Below, piece after piece: positions 17,286 to 26,516 of a DNA stretch of 64,000 nucleotides. The stretch spans positions 121,577 to 185,576 of the forward strand of contig JAFQQI010000009.1 of the NCBI GenBank assembly GCA_017411305.1. Reading direction: 5' to 3'. Source of the stretch: Lachnospiraceae bacterium (GTDB taxonomy: Bacteria > Bacillota > Clostridia > Lachnospirales > Lachnospiraceae). Position 1 is the first letter of the stretch, and each line of letters starts with the position of its first letter. The notes under the pieces are model-generated. The model made no database searches, was not told the DNA's origin, and saw nothing but the letters and a program-made list of their open reading frames with translations. The translations under genes were made by a program, and so were the position numbers.

Positions 17286-19089
17286 GAATAATCAAAACAA
17301 AAAAGACAGCTCCTTTACGATTTTAAAAGAGGTATATGGTTATTTTTTATCCAGTGCGTGGAAAACATATAAAATGTACTTTTTTGTCAGATTCGGTAAG
17401 CTGCTTGTTTCAGTATTCCAACCGTTTGTTGCCATTATTTATATTCCGAAGATAGTGGAAGAACTGATGGGGAGCGGTAATGCACAGCAGTTAATCCGTT
17501 ACGCTGCGGCCATTGTTATTATAGAATTTGTACTTGCGATATTAAACGGAACCTTTGTCAATATTGTGGAGCGGTACGCGCAGAAATTTGAGAATTATTA
17601 TAAAATGGTCTTAAGCCGTAGGATAGTAGCATTAGATTTTGCATTGACTGAGGATAAAAAGGCGTTAGACCAGTTAGAGCTTGCCAAGAACGGAATGAGC
17701 TGGTACTCCGGCGGTTTAAACGGACTGATGGAGGAGTTATTTACTTTAATATCTTCTGCAATTACATTATTTGGTGTAACCTACATAATTGTTACAAAAG
17801 CACCGGTTATTATCATTATTACCGCATTTTTATTTATAGCCTCTTTCTTTATTCAGGCAAAGCTGAATATGATTGAGCAGGAGCAGTACGCGAAGCTTTC
17901 CAAAGTGAATCGTATTTTCGGATATCTGGGATGGGGATTGGTGGATTTTCGTTTTGGTAAGGATATTCGGTTATATCAGGCCAAAGACATGATGATTGAA
18001 AAGTGGAGTCATTTTACGGATGAAATGAACGAGCAATGGGAAGAAATGGCTAATAAGCAGTTGCCGCTTCAGCTTTTAAATATGGTGGTAATGTTATTCC
18101 GTGATTTTGGAACTTATTTTTATATTGGTTTTTTGGCTATTATGGGAAGGATAACCATAGCAACCACTACGCAGATGATTACGGCAGCAGGAACTTTTTC
18201 CAATACCTTGTTAGGGATGGTGAGCAGCTATCAGAATATGGTCAAGAAAGCCAATTATGCCAATGAATTTGTGAAATTTCTGGATTATCCCATGGCGATG
18301 CAGCGAGGTAAGAGAAACGTTCATCCCGGCCCCCATGTGTTTGAGTTTAGGGATTTAAGCTTTTCTTATCCGGGAAGTGATGTAAAGGTATTAAGCCATG
18401 TGAACCTTACTTTGCAGGAAGGGGAACATTTATCCGTAGTAGGATTAAACGGTGCAGGCAAAACCACTATGGTGAAGCTGCTTTGCAGGCTTTATGATCC
18501 TACAGACGGTGAAATCCTTATGGATGGAATCAATATTAAAGAGTATGATTATGAGCAGTATATGTCCGTTTTTGCACCGGTGTTCCAGGATTTTAAACTG
18601 TTTGCTTTCCGGGTAACGGAAAATTTGTTGAGAACAGATGATATAACTGACGAACAAAGAAAAGTGGCAGAACAGACTCTTAAGCAGGTAGGTATTTACG
18701 ATAAATTACAGACATTTCCCGAGGGAATGGATACGGTTCTTTTTAAATATTTTGATAAAGGTGGCATTGAACCTTCCGGCGGAGAACAACAAAAGCTGGC
18801 AATTGCACGAGCATTGATTAAAGATGCAGATGTAGTGATTCTGGATGAACCCACAGCAGCTTTAGACCCTATGGCTGAGTATGAAATATACAGACAGTTC
18901 GAGGAAATGGTAAAGGGAAAAACAGCTATTTATATTTCCCACAGATTATCAAGCTGTCAGTTTTGTGACAGGATTGCAGTATTTTCAGAGGAGAATGTAA
19001 AGGAATACGGTACCCATGAAGAGCTTGTGTCAAAGGAAAACGGAATCTACGCAGAAATGTTTGCGGCGCAGGCGCAGTATTATTCCTAA
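17278..19089 (+). CDS. ABC exporter half-transporter, subunit 2
   Basis: A 603-aa partner of the preceding half-transporter. Membrane helices span about residues 30-340. The ATPase has Walker A GLNGAGKTT near 389, a signature with Pro in place of Leu (PSGGEQQ, near 499), and LDEPTAALD near 521. I use the ATG at 17278, overlapping the upstream stop and preceded by AAAGGGGCGAAG; the frame is open further upstream inside subunit 1. Both ATPase sites keep the catalytic Glu. Substrate unknown. Confidence 0.9.
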   Translation: MSKNNQNKKDSSFTILKEVYGYFLSSAWKTYKMYFFVRFGKLLVSVFQPFVAIIYIPKIVEELMGSGNAQQLIRYAAAIVIIEFVLAILNGTFVNIVERYAQKFENYYKMVLSRRIVALDFALTEDKKALDQLELAKNGMSWYSGGLNGLMEELFTLISSAITLFGVTYIIVTKAPVIIIITAFLFIASFFIQAKLNMIEQEQYAKLSKVNRIFGYLGWGLVDFRFGKDIRLYQAKDMMIEKWSHFTDEMNEQWEEMANKQLPLQLLNMVVMLFRDFGTYFYIGFLAIMGRITIATTTQMITAAGTFSNTLLGMVSSYQNMVKKANYANEFVKFLDYPMAMQRGKRNVHPGPHVFEFRDLSFSYPGSDVKVLSHVNLTLQEGEHLSVVGLNGAGKTTMVKLLCRLYDPTDGEILMDGINIKEYDYEQYMSVFAPVFQDFKLFAFRVTENLLRTDDITDEQRKVAEQTLKQVGIYDKLQTFPEGMDTVLFKYFDKGGIEPSGGEQQKLAIARALIKDADVVILDEPTAALDPMAEYEIYRQFEEMVKGKTAIYISHRLSSCQFCDRIAVFSEENVKEYGTHEELVSKENGIYAEMFAAQAQYYS

Positions 19090-19110
19090 AATCTCATTAA
19101 CGGGTAGACA

Positions 19111-19752
19111 GTGAGAGCAGATGATAGTATAAACATAATACTACATAGAAAGGGCAGGAATGTCTATGCAGCGCAAAACCCGGGTGACCTAATGTGTAAA
19201 GAAATCGCCTTGGGAGCTGCCAATGTTATTAATTCCGAAAGCAGAAATAATTATGCGCGTATACGCAGTATACGCAATAAGGCAGTGCATGATGACAGTG
19301 TATATTCCTATCAAAATGCAACGCTTAAGGATATCAGGGAGGATGCATTGGAAATGCAGGAGCTTTTTTACAAAGAAAGCCTTTTGTTTGTAAATCAGTA
19401 TATGAAAGCTCCGGTTAGAAAAGTAGAAAGTACGAATATAAATAAGATACCTGTAGGTCATAATACTCACAAGCCGTCAAATAAGAATTCATCGAGAGAT
19501 ACTATCAATATTATTAAGTTCATTTTGTGGCTTTGCCTGATAATATTTGTAGCCTCTCAAATGTTTGGAGACTCACAAATGTTTGGAGGCTCACAAATGT
19601 TTGGCGGTAAGAGTAAGGTTCAACATTATAAGGACATTACGAACGGCGTGGTGGAACCTACTCAGGAAGAGCTGGAAAATGACCCATACATACGTAACTA
19701 TAAAAGTTTTATGGAAACGAAAGAAAAGGTAGATGCAATGCATAATAGATAA
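19111..19752 (+). CDS. HEPN-like small membrane protein (RX4H motif)
   Basis: A 213-aa protein. Residues 1-100 are helical and carry IRSIRNKAVHDDSVY followed by a long amphipathic helix. The R-N-K-A-V-H stretch fits the RX4-6H motif of HEPN ribonucleases and the DUF4145-like pattern. One hydrophobic segment lies at about 129-145, then three SQMFG(D/G) repeats, then a charged C-terminus. It is therefore probably tethered to the membrane with the HEPN-like part at the N-terminal side. The GTG at 19111 has a weak ribosome site; an in-frame ATG at 19192 would cut into the helical domain. The next gene, a membrane-linked helicase, starts 12 bases later, so they are probably one operon. HEPN assignment is by eye. 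Confidence 0.6.
   Translation: MRADDSINIILHRKGRNVYAAQNPGDLMCKEIALGAANVINSESRNNYARIRSIRNKAVHDDSVYSYQNATLKDIREDALEMQELFYKESLLFVNQYMKAPVRKVESTNINKIPVGHNTHKPSNKNSSRDTINIIKFILWLCLIIFVASQMFGDSQMFGGSQMFGGKSKVQHYKDITNGVVEPTQEELENDPYIRNYKSFMETKEKVDAMHNR
19555..19608 (+). repeat. Three tandem 18-base repeats inside the HEPN-like gene
   Basis: Three units of TCACAAATGTTTGGAGGC type (19555-19572, 19573-19590, 19591-19608), nearly identical, encode SQMFGD/SQMFGG/SQMFGG. The length keeps the frame, so copy number can change without breaking the protein. Confidence 0.92.
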
Positions 19753-19764
19753 AGGAGAAACTCC

Positions 19765-22437
19765 ATGACATTTGAAGGAATCAGCTTTCGGGGAACCTTC
19801 CGCAGTTATCAGCAAAGAGTACTTGATAACGTAGAGCAGTATTTAGCAGACGGTAAAGTGAATATTGTGGCAGCACCGGGAAGCGGTAAAACGGTACTGG
19901 GATTGGAACTAATCCGAAGACTGGGAGAGCCTTGCCTGATTTTATCTCCCACAACTGCAATCCGCGAGCAATGGGGACAGCGGTTTTCGGAACTGTTTGC
20001 AACAGATGAGAAGCAGTTCGCAGAGCTGTTTTCTACTGATTTGCATGATGTGCGGTTAGTCAATTCCATTACCTATCAGGCTCTGTATTCGGCCATGGAA
20101 AAAGTGGTTATGGAGGAAGAGGGACAGACAGACTGTTCCGATGTGGATTTGCTTAAGGTGATTAAAGACTTCCGGATTAAGACGATTTGCCTGGATGAAG
20201 CCCATCACCTAAAAAATGAATGGCAAAAGGCATTGGAAAAGTTTATCGGTATTTTAGATGATGAAGTAAAGCTGATATCCCTGACGGCTACCCCTCCTTA
20301 TGATTCTGAAAACTCGGAATGGAAAAGATATTATGATCTTTGCGGAGAGATTGACGAAGAAATTTTTGTGCCGGAGCTGGTGGCACAAAAGAATCTCTGC
20401 CCTCATCAAGATTATATTTATTTTAATTACCCGACAAAAGAAGAAGCAGAGGTATTTGGTGCGTATCACAGAAGCGTAGTGACGGCAATACAAAAAATAG
20501 GCACCTTGGAATCCATCAAAGGAATTCCCGACATTATAGAAAAAAAGGAGCATTATGATAAGATATTTGAGGCTCCGGCGAAGTATATAGCGTTGCTAAT
20601 ACTTTTACAATATTATGGGATAACGTTACCTAAAAAAACAACCAAAGCGCTGACAGGAAAGAGAGAACTTCCCAAGCTTAGGCTGAAATATGCAGAAACT
20701 GCATTACAATTCTTAATTAGTGAAGAGTGTGAGCTTCTTTCTACGGAGCAGAAGGAAGAAATAACGGATATTCTAAAAGAATATCAGATTTATTCTAAAC
20801 GGAAGGTTTCTTTAATCTTAAACGAAGCCTTACGGAGAGATTTGATATCCTCGGTAGGGAAATTGGAAAGCATTAAGGTGATCGCCCAAATGGAATATCA
20901 GACAATGGGCAATCAGCTTAGAATGCTGATATTGACAGATTATATTAAAAAAGAGAATAGGAACAAAATCGCAACGGAAGAAGCATTTCATTCCATTCAT
21001 GTTGTCAGTATTTTTGAAACCATCAGACGTGCAAATGATACAGTAAATATCGGAGTTTTATCAGGCACTCTGATTATATTGCCGGATTCGGTAGACCTTT
21101 CCGAAATTAATCATAAGAAAAATAGGATTCCGGGGACAAGATACTGGGAGGTAGATATTTCAGGCTCTACCCATAAAGCGATAGACTATGTAGGAACGCT
21201 ATTTGAAAAAGGTGAAGTCCAGATTCTGATAGGAACCAAGTCTTTGCTTGGTGAAGGCTGGGATGCGCCCTGTATCAATACACTGATTCTGGCAAGCTTT
21301 GTGGGAAGCTATGTTTTGTCTAATCAGATGCGCGGACGTGCAATAAGAATCGACAAAAATAATCCCGATAAGACAGCAAATGTGTGGCATTTAGTTACCT
21401 TAGAGCCTAAGCATGTGGTAGCAGAAACTGCCGGTGAGAGGATAAACGGGCGTATTGATCAGGATAAAAACACGTTAGATTCGTGGGATTATGAAGTGTT
21501 AAAAAGAAGATTTGATTCCTTTATGGGACCAAATTACGAGACCGGCGAAATCGAAAGCGGTATGGAGCGTGTGTCATTAATTAAACCCCCTTACGATGAA
21601 AAAGGGATTAGCCGCATTAATAAAGGGATGCTGCAATTGGCATCCCAAAGAAAGTCCATGCAGGAAAAGTGGAAAAATGAGCTTGCTGATGGCAACTTTA
21701 GCGTAATGGCAGAAAGTCAAATCCCGGGGGAAAAGAGTATACCACCGTTCCTTTATATGAACTGGATATGGTATGGCATGTATATGCTGTTTATAGGTGC
21801 ATCAACCTCTGCGCTGAGCAGAAGTATATCCGCATTTGCGCGGAGTGATTTGGCTGACATGAGAGTTCTGCTTAGCATTTTAGCAGAATCTGTAATCGTA
21901 CTTATTTTGTTATGGAAGGTAATCAGTAAGCTGCTTTTGCATTTAACACCCGGCCGCTCTTTTACAACCCTTGGAAAAGCTGTTTATCAAACCTTAAGGG
22001 AGTGCGGAATCATATCTTCTTCGGCAAGCATACATATAGAAAAAGGATATATGCAGGACGAGGAAGTTGCATTCTTTATGCAGCTGCGGGGGGCTACAAT
22101 GCATGACCAAAACATATTTAACACGGCGATTACGGAGCTGCTTTCACCGATTGAAAATCCGCGTTATGTGCTGATTCGGAAAAAGCTAAGCGGAAGGTAT
22201 CAATATAAGTATTCCTTTGCCTGCCCTGCGGTAATCGGACGGAAAAAGGAATATGTTGAGGTGCTTGCCCAAAAATTAAAGAAAAGTATGGGCAATATGG
22301 AGACTGTGTATGCCCATAGTGAAGAGGGCAGAAAATTAATTCTGGCATGCCGACGGAAAGCTTTTATTTCTAAAAATGCAGCATGGAGTCAGGACTATAG
22401 TGCAAACAAAAAGTATGTATTATCCAGATGGGAGTAG
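19765..22437 (+). CDS. SF2 helicase with C-terminal membrane helices
   Basis: An 890-aa protein. The N-terminal two-thirds form a complete superfamily 2 helicase or translocase: PGSGKT at 38-43, DEAH at 144-147, TATPP at 174-178, then GEGWDAP and QMRGRAIR in the second lobe, with a 150-residue helical insertion between them. Two hydrophobic segments follow at about 660-685 and 698-727, and then a 150-residue soluble domain that I do not recognise. A membrane-anchored helicase is unusual. AAGGAGA precedes the ATG. The gene is 12 bases after the HEPN-like gene and is followed by a terminator. A defence role is plausible but inferred. Confidence 0.8.
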   Translation: MTFEGISFRGTFRSYQQRVLDNVEQYLADGKVNIVAAPGSGKTVLGLELIRRLGEPCLILSPTTAIREQWGQRFSELFATDEKQFAELFSTDLHDVRLVNSITYQALYSAMEKVVMEEEGQTDCSDVDLLKVIKDFRIKTICLDEAHHLKNEWQKALEKFIGILDDEVKLISLTATPPYDSENSEWKRYYDLCGEIDEEIFVPELVAQKNLCPHQDYIYFNYPTKEEAEVFGAYHRSVVTAIQKIGTLESIKGIPDIIEKKEHYDKIFEAPAKYIALLILLQYYGITLPKKTTKALTGKRELPKLRLKYAETALQFLISEECELLSTEQKEEITDILKEYQIYSKRKVSLILNEALRRDLISSVGKLESIKVIAQMEYQTMGNQLRMLILTDYIKKENRNKIATEEAFHSIHVVSIFETIRRANDTVNIGVLSGTLIILPDSVDLSEINHKKNRIPGTRYWEVDISGSTHKAIDYVGTLFEKGEVQILIGTKSLLGEGWDAPCINTLILASFVGSYVLSNQMRGRAIRIDKNNPDKTANVWHLVTLEPKHVVAETAGERINGRIDQDKNTLDSWDYEVLKRRFDSFMGPNYETGEIESGMERVSLIKPPYDEKGISRINKGMLQLASQRKSMQEKWKNELADGNFSVMAESQIPGEKSIPPFLYMNWIWYGMYMLFIGASTSALSRSISAFARSDLADMRVLLSILAESVIVLILLWKVISKLLLHLTPGRSFTTLGKAVYQTLRECGIISSSASIHIEKGYMQDEEVAFFMQLRGATMHDQNIFNTAITELLSPIENPRYVLIRKKLSGRYQYKYSFACPAVIGRKKEYVEVLAQKLKKSMGNMETVYAHSEEGRKLILACRRKAFISKNAAWSQDYSANKKYVLSRWE

Positions 22438-22472
22438 TGAGTTTATTCATCAAGACTCAAATGATAAGAAAA

Positions 22473-22518
22473 AAAACAACCGACAGGAGCTTTCTGGTAT
22501 GCCCTTGCCGGTTGTTTT
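22473..22518. terminator. Bidirectional terminator between helicase and pyrI
   Basis: AAAACAACCG (22473-22482) pairs with CGGTTGTTTT (22509-22518). A/T runs on both sides let it serve the helicase gene and the convergent pyrBI operon. Confidence 0.78.
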
Positions 22519-22521
22519 CAT

Positions 22522-22953
22522 TTAGATACGTTCCTGATATTTCTCTTCGCAGTATTTGCAACGGTAAATTTCTTTCTCTTCATCTGCAAGAACAAAGATG
22601 TGGGGAAGCTCCTGCTCAATAGAAGTAATGCATCTGGGATTATGACATTTGATAACATTTTTAATTTCTTTGGGAAGAACCAAATCCTTTTTGGATACAA
22701 TTTCGCCGTCCTTAATAACGTTAACGGTAATGTTGTGGTCAATAAATGCAAGTACATCCAAATCCAGCATATTGATATCACACTCTACCTTCAAAATATC
22801 TTTTTTGCCCATTTTGTTACTTTTGGCATTTTTAATAATAGCAACCGTACAGTCTAATTTATCCAACTGGAGATGATGATATACAGAAAGGCTTTTGCCG
22901 GCTTTGATATGATCAAGAACAAATCCTTCTTCAATTTTTCCTACATTTAACAT
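22522..22953 (-). CDS. pyrI: Aspartate carbamoyltransferase regulatory subunit
   Basis: A 143-aa regulatory chain that binds CTP/ATP and links catalytic trimers of aspartate transcarbamoylase in pyrimidine synthesis. The N-terminal allosteric domain (GFVLDHIKAGKS) and the zinc domain with four cysteines (CHNPRC and CKYC) are intact. It follows pyrB by 11 bases on the minus strand, ribosome site AGGAGG. Presence of pyrI means the enzyme is likely the allosteric holoenzyme. Confidence 0.95.
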   Translation of the reverse strand: MLNVGKIEEGFVLDHIKAGKSLSVYHHLQLDKLDCTVAIIKNAKSNKMGKKDILKVECDINMLDLDVLAFIDHNITVNVIKDGEIVSKKDLVLPKEIKNVIKCHNPRCITSIEQELPHIFVLADEEKEIYRCKYCEEKYQERI

Positions 22954-22964
22954 GAGTCTACCTC

Positions 22965-23882
22965 CTAATCTACATGAATATCAAGTAAAGTCAGAATAAG
23001 TGCCATCCTGACGTATACACCGTATTGTACCTGTCTGAAATAAGCGGCTCTGGGGTCATCATCTACCTCCACGGAAATTTCGTTAACACGGGGAAGGGGA
23101 TGAAGCACCAGCATATCCTCCTTTGCCAGTTCCATTTTTGCTTTATCCAAAATATAGAAGTCTTTCAGGCGGACATAATCTTCTTCATTAAAGAAACGCT
23201 CACGCTGTACTCTGGTCATATAAAGGAAATCAAGCTGGGGCATAACTGCTTCCAGACGGATTACTTCTTCGTAAGGAATATTTTTTTCCTTTAACATATC
23301 TGTGATATAGTCAGGAACCTTCAGCTCATCGGGAGAGATGAAGATAAATTTGATGCCTTCATAACGGACCAGTGCATTAATCAGAGAGTGAACAGTACGA
23401 CCAAATTTAAGGTCACCGCAAAGACCGATGGTAAAGTTATCAAGGCGTCCCTTTAAGGAGCGGATGGTCAAAAGGTCGGTGAGTGTCTGTGTGGGATGCT
23501 GGTGTCCGCCGTCACCTGCATTAATTACAGGGATTTGGGAGCGGCTGGCAGCAACCATAGGAGCACCTTCCTTGGGGTGACGCATAGCACAGATATCTGC
23601 AAAGCAGGAGATGGTACGGATGGTGTCGGATACGCTTTCTCCCTTGGCTGCAGAAGAGGAGCCGGCATCAGAAAAGCCAAGCACATTTCCGCCAAGGCTA
23701 AGCATAGCGGATTCAAAACTAAGTCGTGTACGGGTACTGGGTTCATAAAAACAAGTGGCAAGTATTTTGCCATCGCAGGCATGAGCATATTTGCCCACGT
23801 TTGCTTCAATATCCCCTGCCAAGTCAAATAGGCGGTCCAATTCCTCTACGGTAAAATCCAGAGGGCTCATCAAATGTCTCAT
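22965..23882 (-). CDS. pyrB: Aspartate carbamoyltransferase catalytic subunit
   Basis: A 305-aa catalytic chain that condenses carbamoyl phosphate and L-aspartate, the committed step of UMP synthesis. Carbamoyl phosphate motifs STRTRLSFE (about 51-59) and the HPLPR loop are intact, as is the SSSAAKGES loop. Length is normal. It is the first gene of pyrBI. No PyrR-type attenuator or RNA-binding site was obvious in the short 70-base leader, most of which is the terminator of the upstream nitroreductase. Confidence 0.96.
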   Translation of the reverse strand: MRHLMSPLDFTVEELDRLFDLAGDIEANVGKYAHACDGKILATCFYEPSTRTRLSFESAMLSLGGNVLGFSDAGSSSAAKGESVSDTIRTISCFADICAMRHPKEGAPMVAASRSQIPVINAGDGGHQHPTQTLTDLLTIRSLKGRLDNFTIGLCGDLKFGRTVHSLINALVRYEGIKFIFISPDELKVPDYITDMLKEKNIPYEEVIRLEAVMPQLDFLYMTRVQRERFFNEEDYVRLKDFYILDKAKMELAKEDMLVLHPLPRVNEISVEVDDDPRAAYFRQVQYGVYVRMALILTLLDIHVD

Positions 23883-23911
23883 AGTGTAGTTCTCCTTTTC
23901 TTACTTATTCC

Positions 23912-23942
23912 AAAAAAATCGAAGAGACCGTAATCTCTTCGA
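23912..23942 (-). terminator. Terminator of the nitroreductase gene
   Basis: TCGAAGAGA (23919-23927) pairs with TCTCTTCGA (23934-23942), and on the minus strand seven T residues follow (23912-23918). Confidence 0.85.
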
Positions 23943-23953
23943 TAGATATGCAT

Positions 23954-24493
23954 TTATTTATAGGTTAATAAATCCTCCACGCTTTTACGTCTGGGAGCAA
24001 CAGGCTCTTCAGCTGCATACCCGATGGGAATTAAAGCTGTAATTTCCTGAGTTTCGGGAATCTCCAAAAGAGAAGCAACCTTTGCTTCATCAAAAATTCC
24101 CATAATAACGGTGCCAAGACCTTTTTCATAAGCGGCAAGACAAAAGCTCTGTGCAGCAATACCGGCATCAAACATTTGCCAGGAATCACCCTTCGGGGTA
24201 GTAAAGGAACCGTCACGTTCATATCCGCTGCGTCCTTTCACATATGTAAGGGCAATCAGCATGGGAGCATTTTCGATAATAGCGCCGTTGCCGGGGAACA
24301 TTTCGGTACATTCTCTGGCAATGCGGTTCTTTAATTCGCCTTCTACGGCAATATAGCGGGCAATCTGTGTATGCTTCCAGCTGGGAGCATAGGAGGCTGT
24401 TTCAATGATTTCGTTTAAGAGAGTATGATCCACAGGGGTATCCTGATATTTGCGGATGCTTCTGCGACCTCTGATACATTCATTTGCTGTCAT
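23954..24493 (-). CDS. Nitroreductase family protein (FMN)
   Basis: A 179-aa flavin-dependent oxidoreductase fold. The FMN-binding N-terminus RGRRSIRKYQ and the C-terminal GYAAEEPVAPRRKSVEDL are typical. The real substrate of such proteins is seldom known; they can reduce nitro compounds or quinones with NAD(P)H. I start at the ATG at 24493, 9 bases from AGGAG; a GTG at 24502 would sit against the ribosome site. It is monocistronic. Confidence 0.88.
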   Translation of the reverse strand: MTANECIRGRRSIRKYQDTPVDHTLLNEIIETASYAPSWKHTQIARYIAVEGELKNRIARECTEMFPGNGAIIENAPMLIALTYVKGRSGYERDGSFTTPKGDSWQMFDAGIAAQSFCLAAYEKGLGTVIMGIFDEAKVASLLEIPETQEITALIPIGYAAEEPVAPRRKSVEDLLTYK

Positions 24494-24612
24494 ATACGTC
24501 ACTCCTGTCTGCCTTAAGAAATCAGGCGAAATATATTTTTATTATCATAGCACAGAAGAGCCTTTCTTTCAATTATGAAAAGCGAAATAATTTGTAAAAT
24601 TACGGATATGCT

Positions 24613-24641
24613 TTGCAATATGAAAAAGAATCTAGTATACT
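24613..24641 (+). promoter_or_regulatory. Promoter of the PH-domain gene
   Basis: TTGCAA at 24613-24618 and TATACT at 24636-24641 with a 17-base spacer, about 45 bases before the start codon. Confidence 0.7.
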
Positions 24642-24686
24642 ACGAAGGTAGAGAAAAATTTATAAAAATTTTGTATGGAGGTTATT

Positions 24687-25067
24687 ATGGCAACAGAATT
24701 TGTGGAAAGAAAAAGATGGTTATTTTTAGGCTTGCCTTTTACTTTTACCAAATATTCGATTAAGGAAAATACACTGACTATAGAGAGCGGTTTTTTCAAA
24801 AAGGTAGAGAACGATTGCTATATGTATAAAATTGTGGATGTAGAGCTGGTAACTTCGCTGATGGAGAGAATGTTTAAGCTTGGAACCGTTGTATGTTACA
24901 CCGGCGATACAACACATCCTAAGCTGACGCTGGTACATATCAGAAATGCCAGAGCAATTAAAGACTTTATTTTGGAAGCATCCGAAACAGCCAGAATGAA
25001 ACGGAGAACCATCAATACCATGGATATCGGTGCGGACGGCATTGATGAACTTGATGAAACCTTATAG
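24687..25067 (+). CDS. PH domain-containing protein (YdbS/DUF304-like)
   Basis: A 126-aa protein that appears to be a single bacterial PH-like domain: an opening [42 protein letters not shown], then a strand pair and an amphipathic helix. There is no membrane span, which many relatives have. The tail is acidic. I choose ATG 24687 because GGAGG is 8 bases upstream. Role unknown; probably membrane-associated regulation or scaffolding. Confidence 0.75.
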   Translation: MATEFVERKRWLFLGLPFTFTKYSIKENTLTIESGFFKKVENDCYMYKIVDVELVTSLMERMFKLGTVVCYTGDTTHPKLTLVHIRNARAIKDFILEASETARMKRRTINTMDIGADGIDELDETL

Positions 25068-25081
25068 TATTTGCAAAAAAA

Positions 25082-25112
25082 GGCGGTATGATTGTCATGC
25101 CGCCGTTTCGTC
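25082..25112 (+). terminator. Probable terminator or hairpin
   Basis: GGCGGTATGA (25082-25091) pairs with TCATGCCGCC (25095-25104) with one G-T pair. The T-run is short, so termination may be weak; a second G-T-rich hairpin follows at about 25119-25138. Confidence 0.6.
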
Positions 25113-25175
25113 GGATAAGGCGGTGCGCAAGGCGTATCGCTGTTTTGTGTTTGTAGAAGATTAAGGAGTTATATT

Positions 25176-26516
25176 ATGGAACTTGATATGACAAAGGGCA
25201 GACCGGCAGGTCTGATTCTTAAATTTATGCTTCCCCTGATTATCGGGAATATTTTTCAGCAAATGTACAATATGGTGGATACCATTATTGTAGGACGATT
25301 TGTTGGAGTGCAGGCACTGGCGGCGGTGGGAGCTACCGGTACCATTATGTTTTTGATTATTGGTTTTCTGCAGGGGCTTACCACAGGCTTTACGGTTCTG
25401 ACAGCCCAGAGATTCGGTGCAGGAGATGAAAAGGGACTGAAAATCAGCGTAGGAAATGCTTGGATTTTATCAGGTGTGGTAACGCTGATTATTACCGTAA
25501 TCAGCATTCTGGGAATGGACTTTTTGCTGACAATTATGAATACCCCTGAGGATATTTATCAAATGTCAAGAGATTATATCATGATTATCTGTTATGGCCT
25601 CGTGTTTAATATTCTTTACAATTTAACTTCCAGTTTTTTGCGTGCGGTTGGCAATAGTAAGGTGCCCCTTTACAGTATGGTGGTGGCTACAATAGTTAAC
25701 ATTGTTTTGGATTTGTTTCTGGTGGTAGTAATACCTATGGGCGTTAAGGGGGTAGCCATTGCAACGGTAATTGCTCAGGGAATCGGCGGTATTATTTGTT
25801 TGTTATATATTTTGAAAAAGGTGCCGTTGATGCATCTGCATAAAGAGCATTTCCGTTTGGACGAGTATTGTGTCAAGAACCAGCTTGGTGTAGGCATTCC
25901 CATGGCGCTGCAGTTTTCCATTACGGCGGTGGGTACAATCATCGTACAGGCGGTTTTGAATCTGTTCGGCTCGACGGCAGTAGCTGCTTATACTGCGGCG
26001 GTAAAGGTGGAATCCTTAGTAACCCAGCCTTACGGCGCTTTAGGTGTTACCCTTGCGACTTACAGTGCACAGAACAGAGGAATTAACGCATATGACCGTA
26101 TTAAGGCAGGCGTACGTGTGTCCAATATACTTTCAGCGGTATATTCGGTGATAGTATTTGCTGTAGTGGTAGTATTGCTTCCTTATCTGATTCGTCTGTT
26201 TGTAGGAGATGCTACTGCTGAAGTATTGCAGTATGCGAAGCTATACATTTATATTTGTGGTGCCTGCTTTATTCCACTGGGAATGATTTTTATTTACAGA
26301 AATACTTTACAGGGCTGCGGTTTTGCACTGCTTCCCATGATGGGTGGTGTGGTAGAGCTGATTGTCAGGAGTGTAGCTGCTCTTATAGCAGTACAATTTT
26401 CCAGCTTTGAGGGCGTGTGCGCTGCCAACGGTGTTACCTGGTTAATTACCGGTATTTTCCTTTGGATTGGATATCGGATGACCATGAAGAAGGTGTTTGT
26501 CACTGCGGAGCAATAA
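25176..26516 (+). CDS. MATE family efflux transporter
   Basis: A 446-aa cation-coupled exporter with 12 predicted helices. The start PLIIGNIFQQMYNMVDTIIVG is a hallmark of Clostridial MATE proteins; the second half repeats the pattern (GIPMALQFSITAVGTII). These proteins export drugs or metabolites using Na+ or H+ gradients; the substrate is not predictable. The last 75 bases overlap the 3' end of the convergent CmpB-like gene. Confidence 0.92.
   Translation: MELDMTKGRPAGLILKFMLPLIIGNIFQQMYNMVDTIIVGRFVGVQALAAVGATGTIMFLIIGFLQGLTTGFTVLTAQRFGAGDEKGLKISVGNAWILSGVVTLIITVISILGMDFLLTIMNTPEDIYQMSRDYIMIICYGLVFNILYNLTSSFLRAVGNSKVPLYSMVVATIVNIVLDLFLVVVIPMGVKGVAIATVIAQGIGGIICLLYILKKVPLMHLHKEHFRLDEYCVKNQLGVGIPMALQFSITAVGTIIVQAVLNLFGSTAVAAYTAAVKVESLVTQPYGALGVTLATYSAQNRGINAYDRIKAGVRVSNILSAVYSVIVFAVVVVLLPYLIRLFVGDATAEVLQYAKLYIYICGACFIPLGMIFIYRNTLQGCGFALLPMMGGVVELIVRSVAALIAVQFSSFEGVCAANGVTWLITGIFLWIGYRMTMKKVFVTAEQ

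Noticed and set aside
25082-25150. Riboswitch before the MATE gene
   Set aside because: Two simple hairpins are present but no conserved guanidine, SAM or other riboswitch core could be matched by eye.
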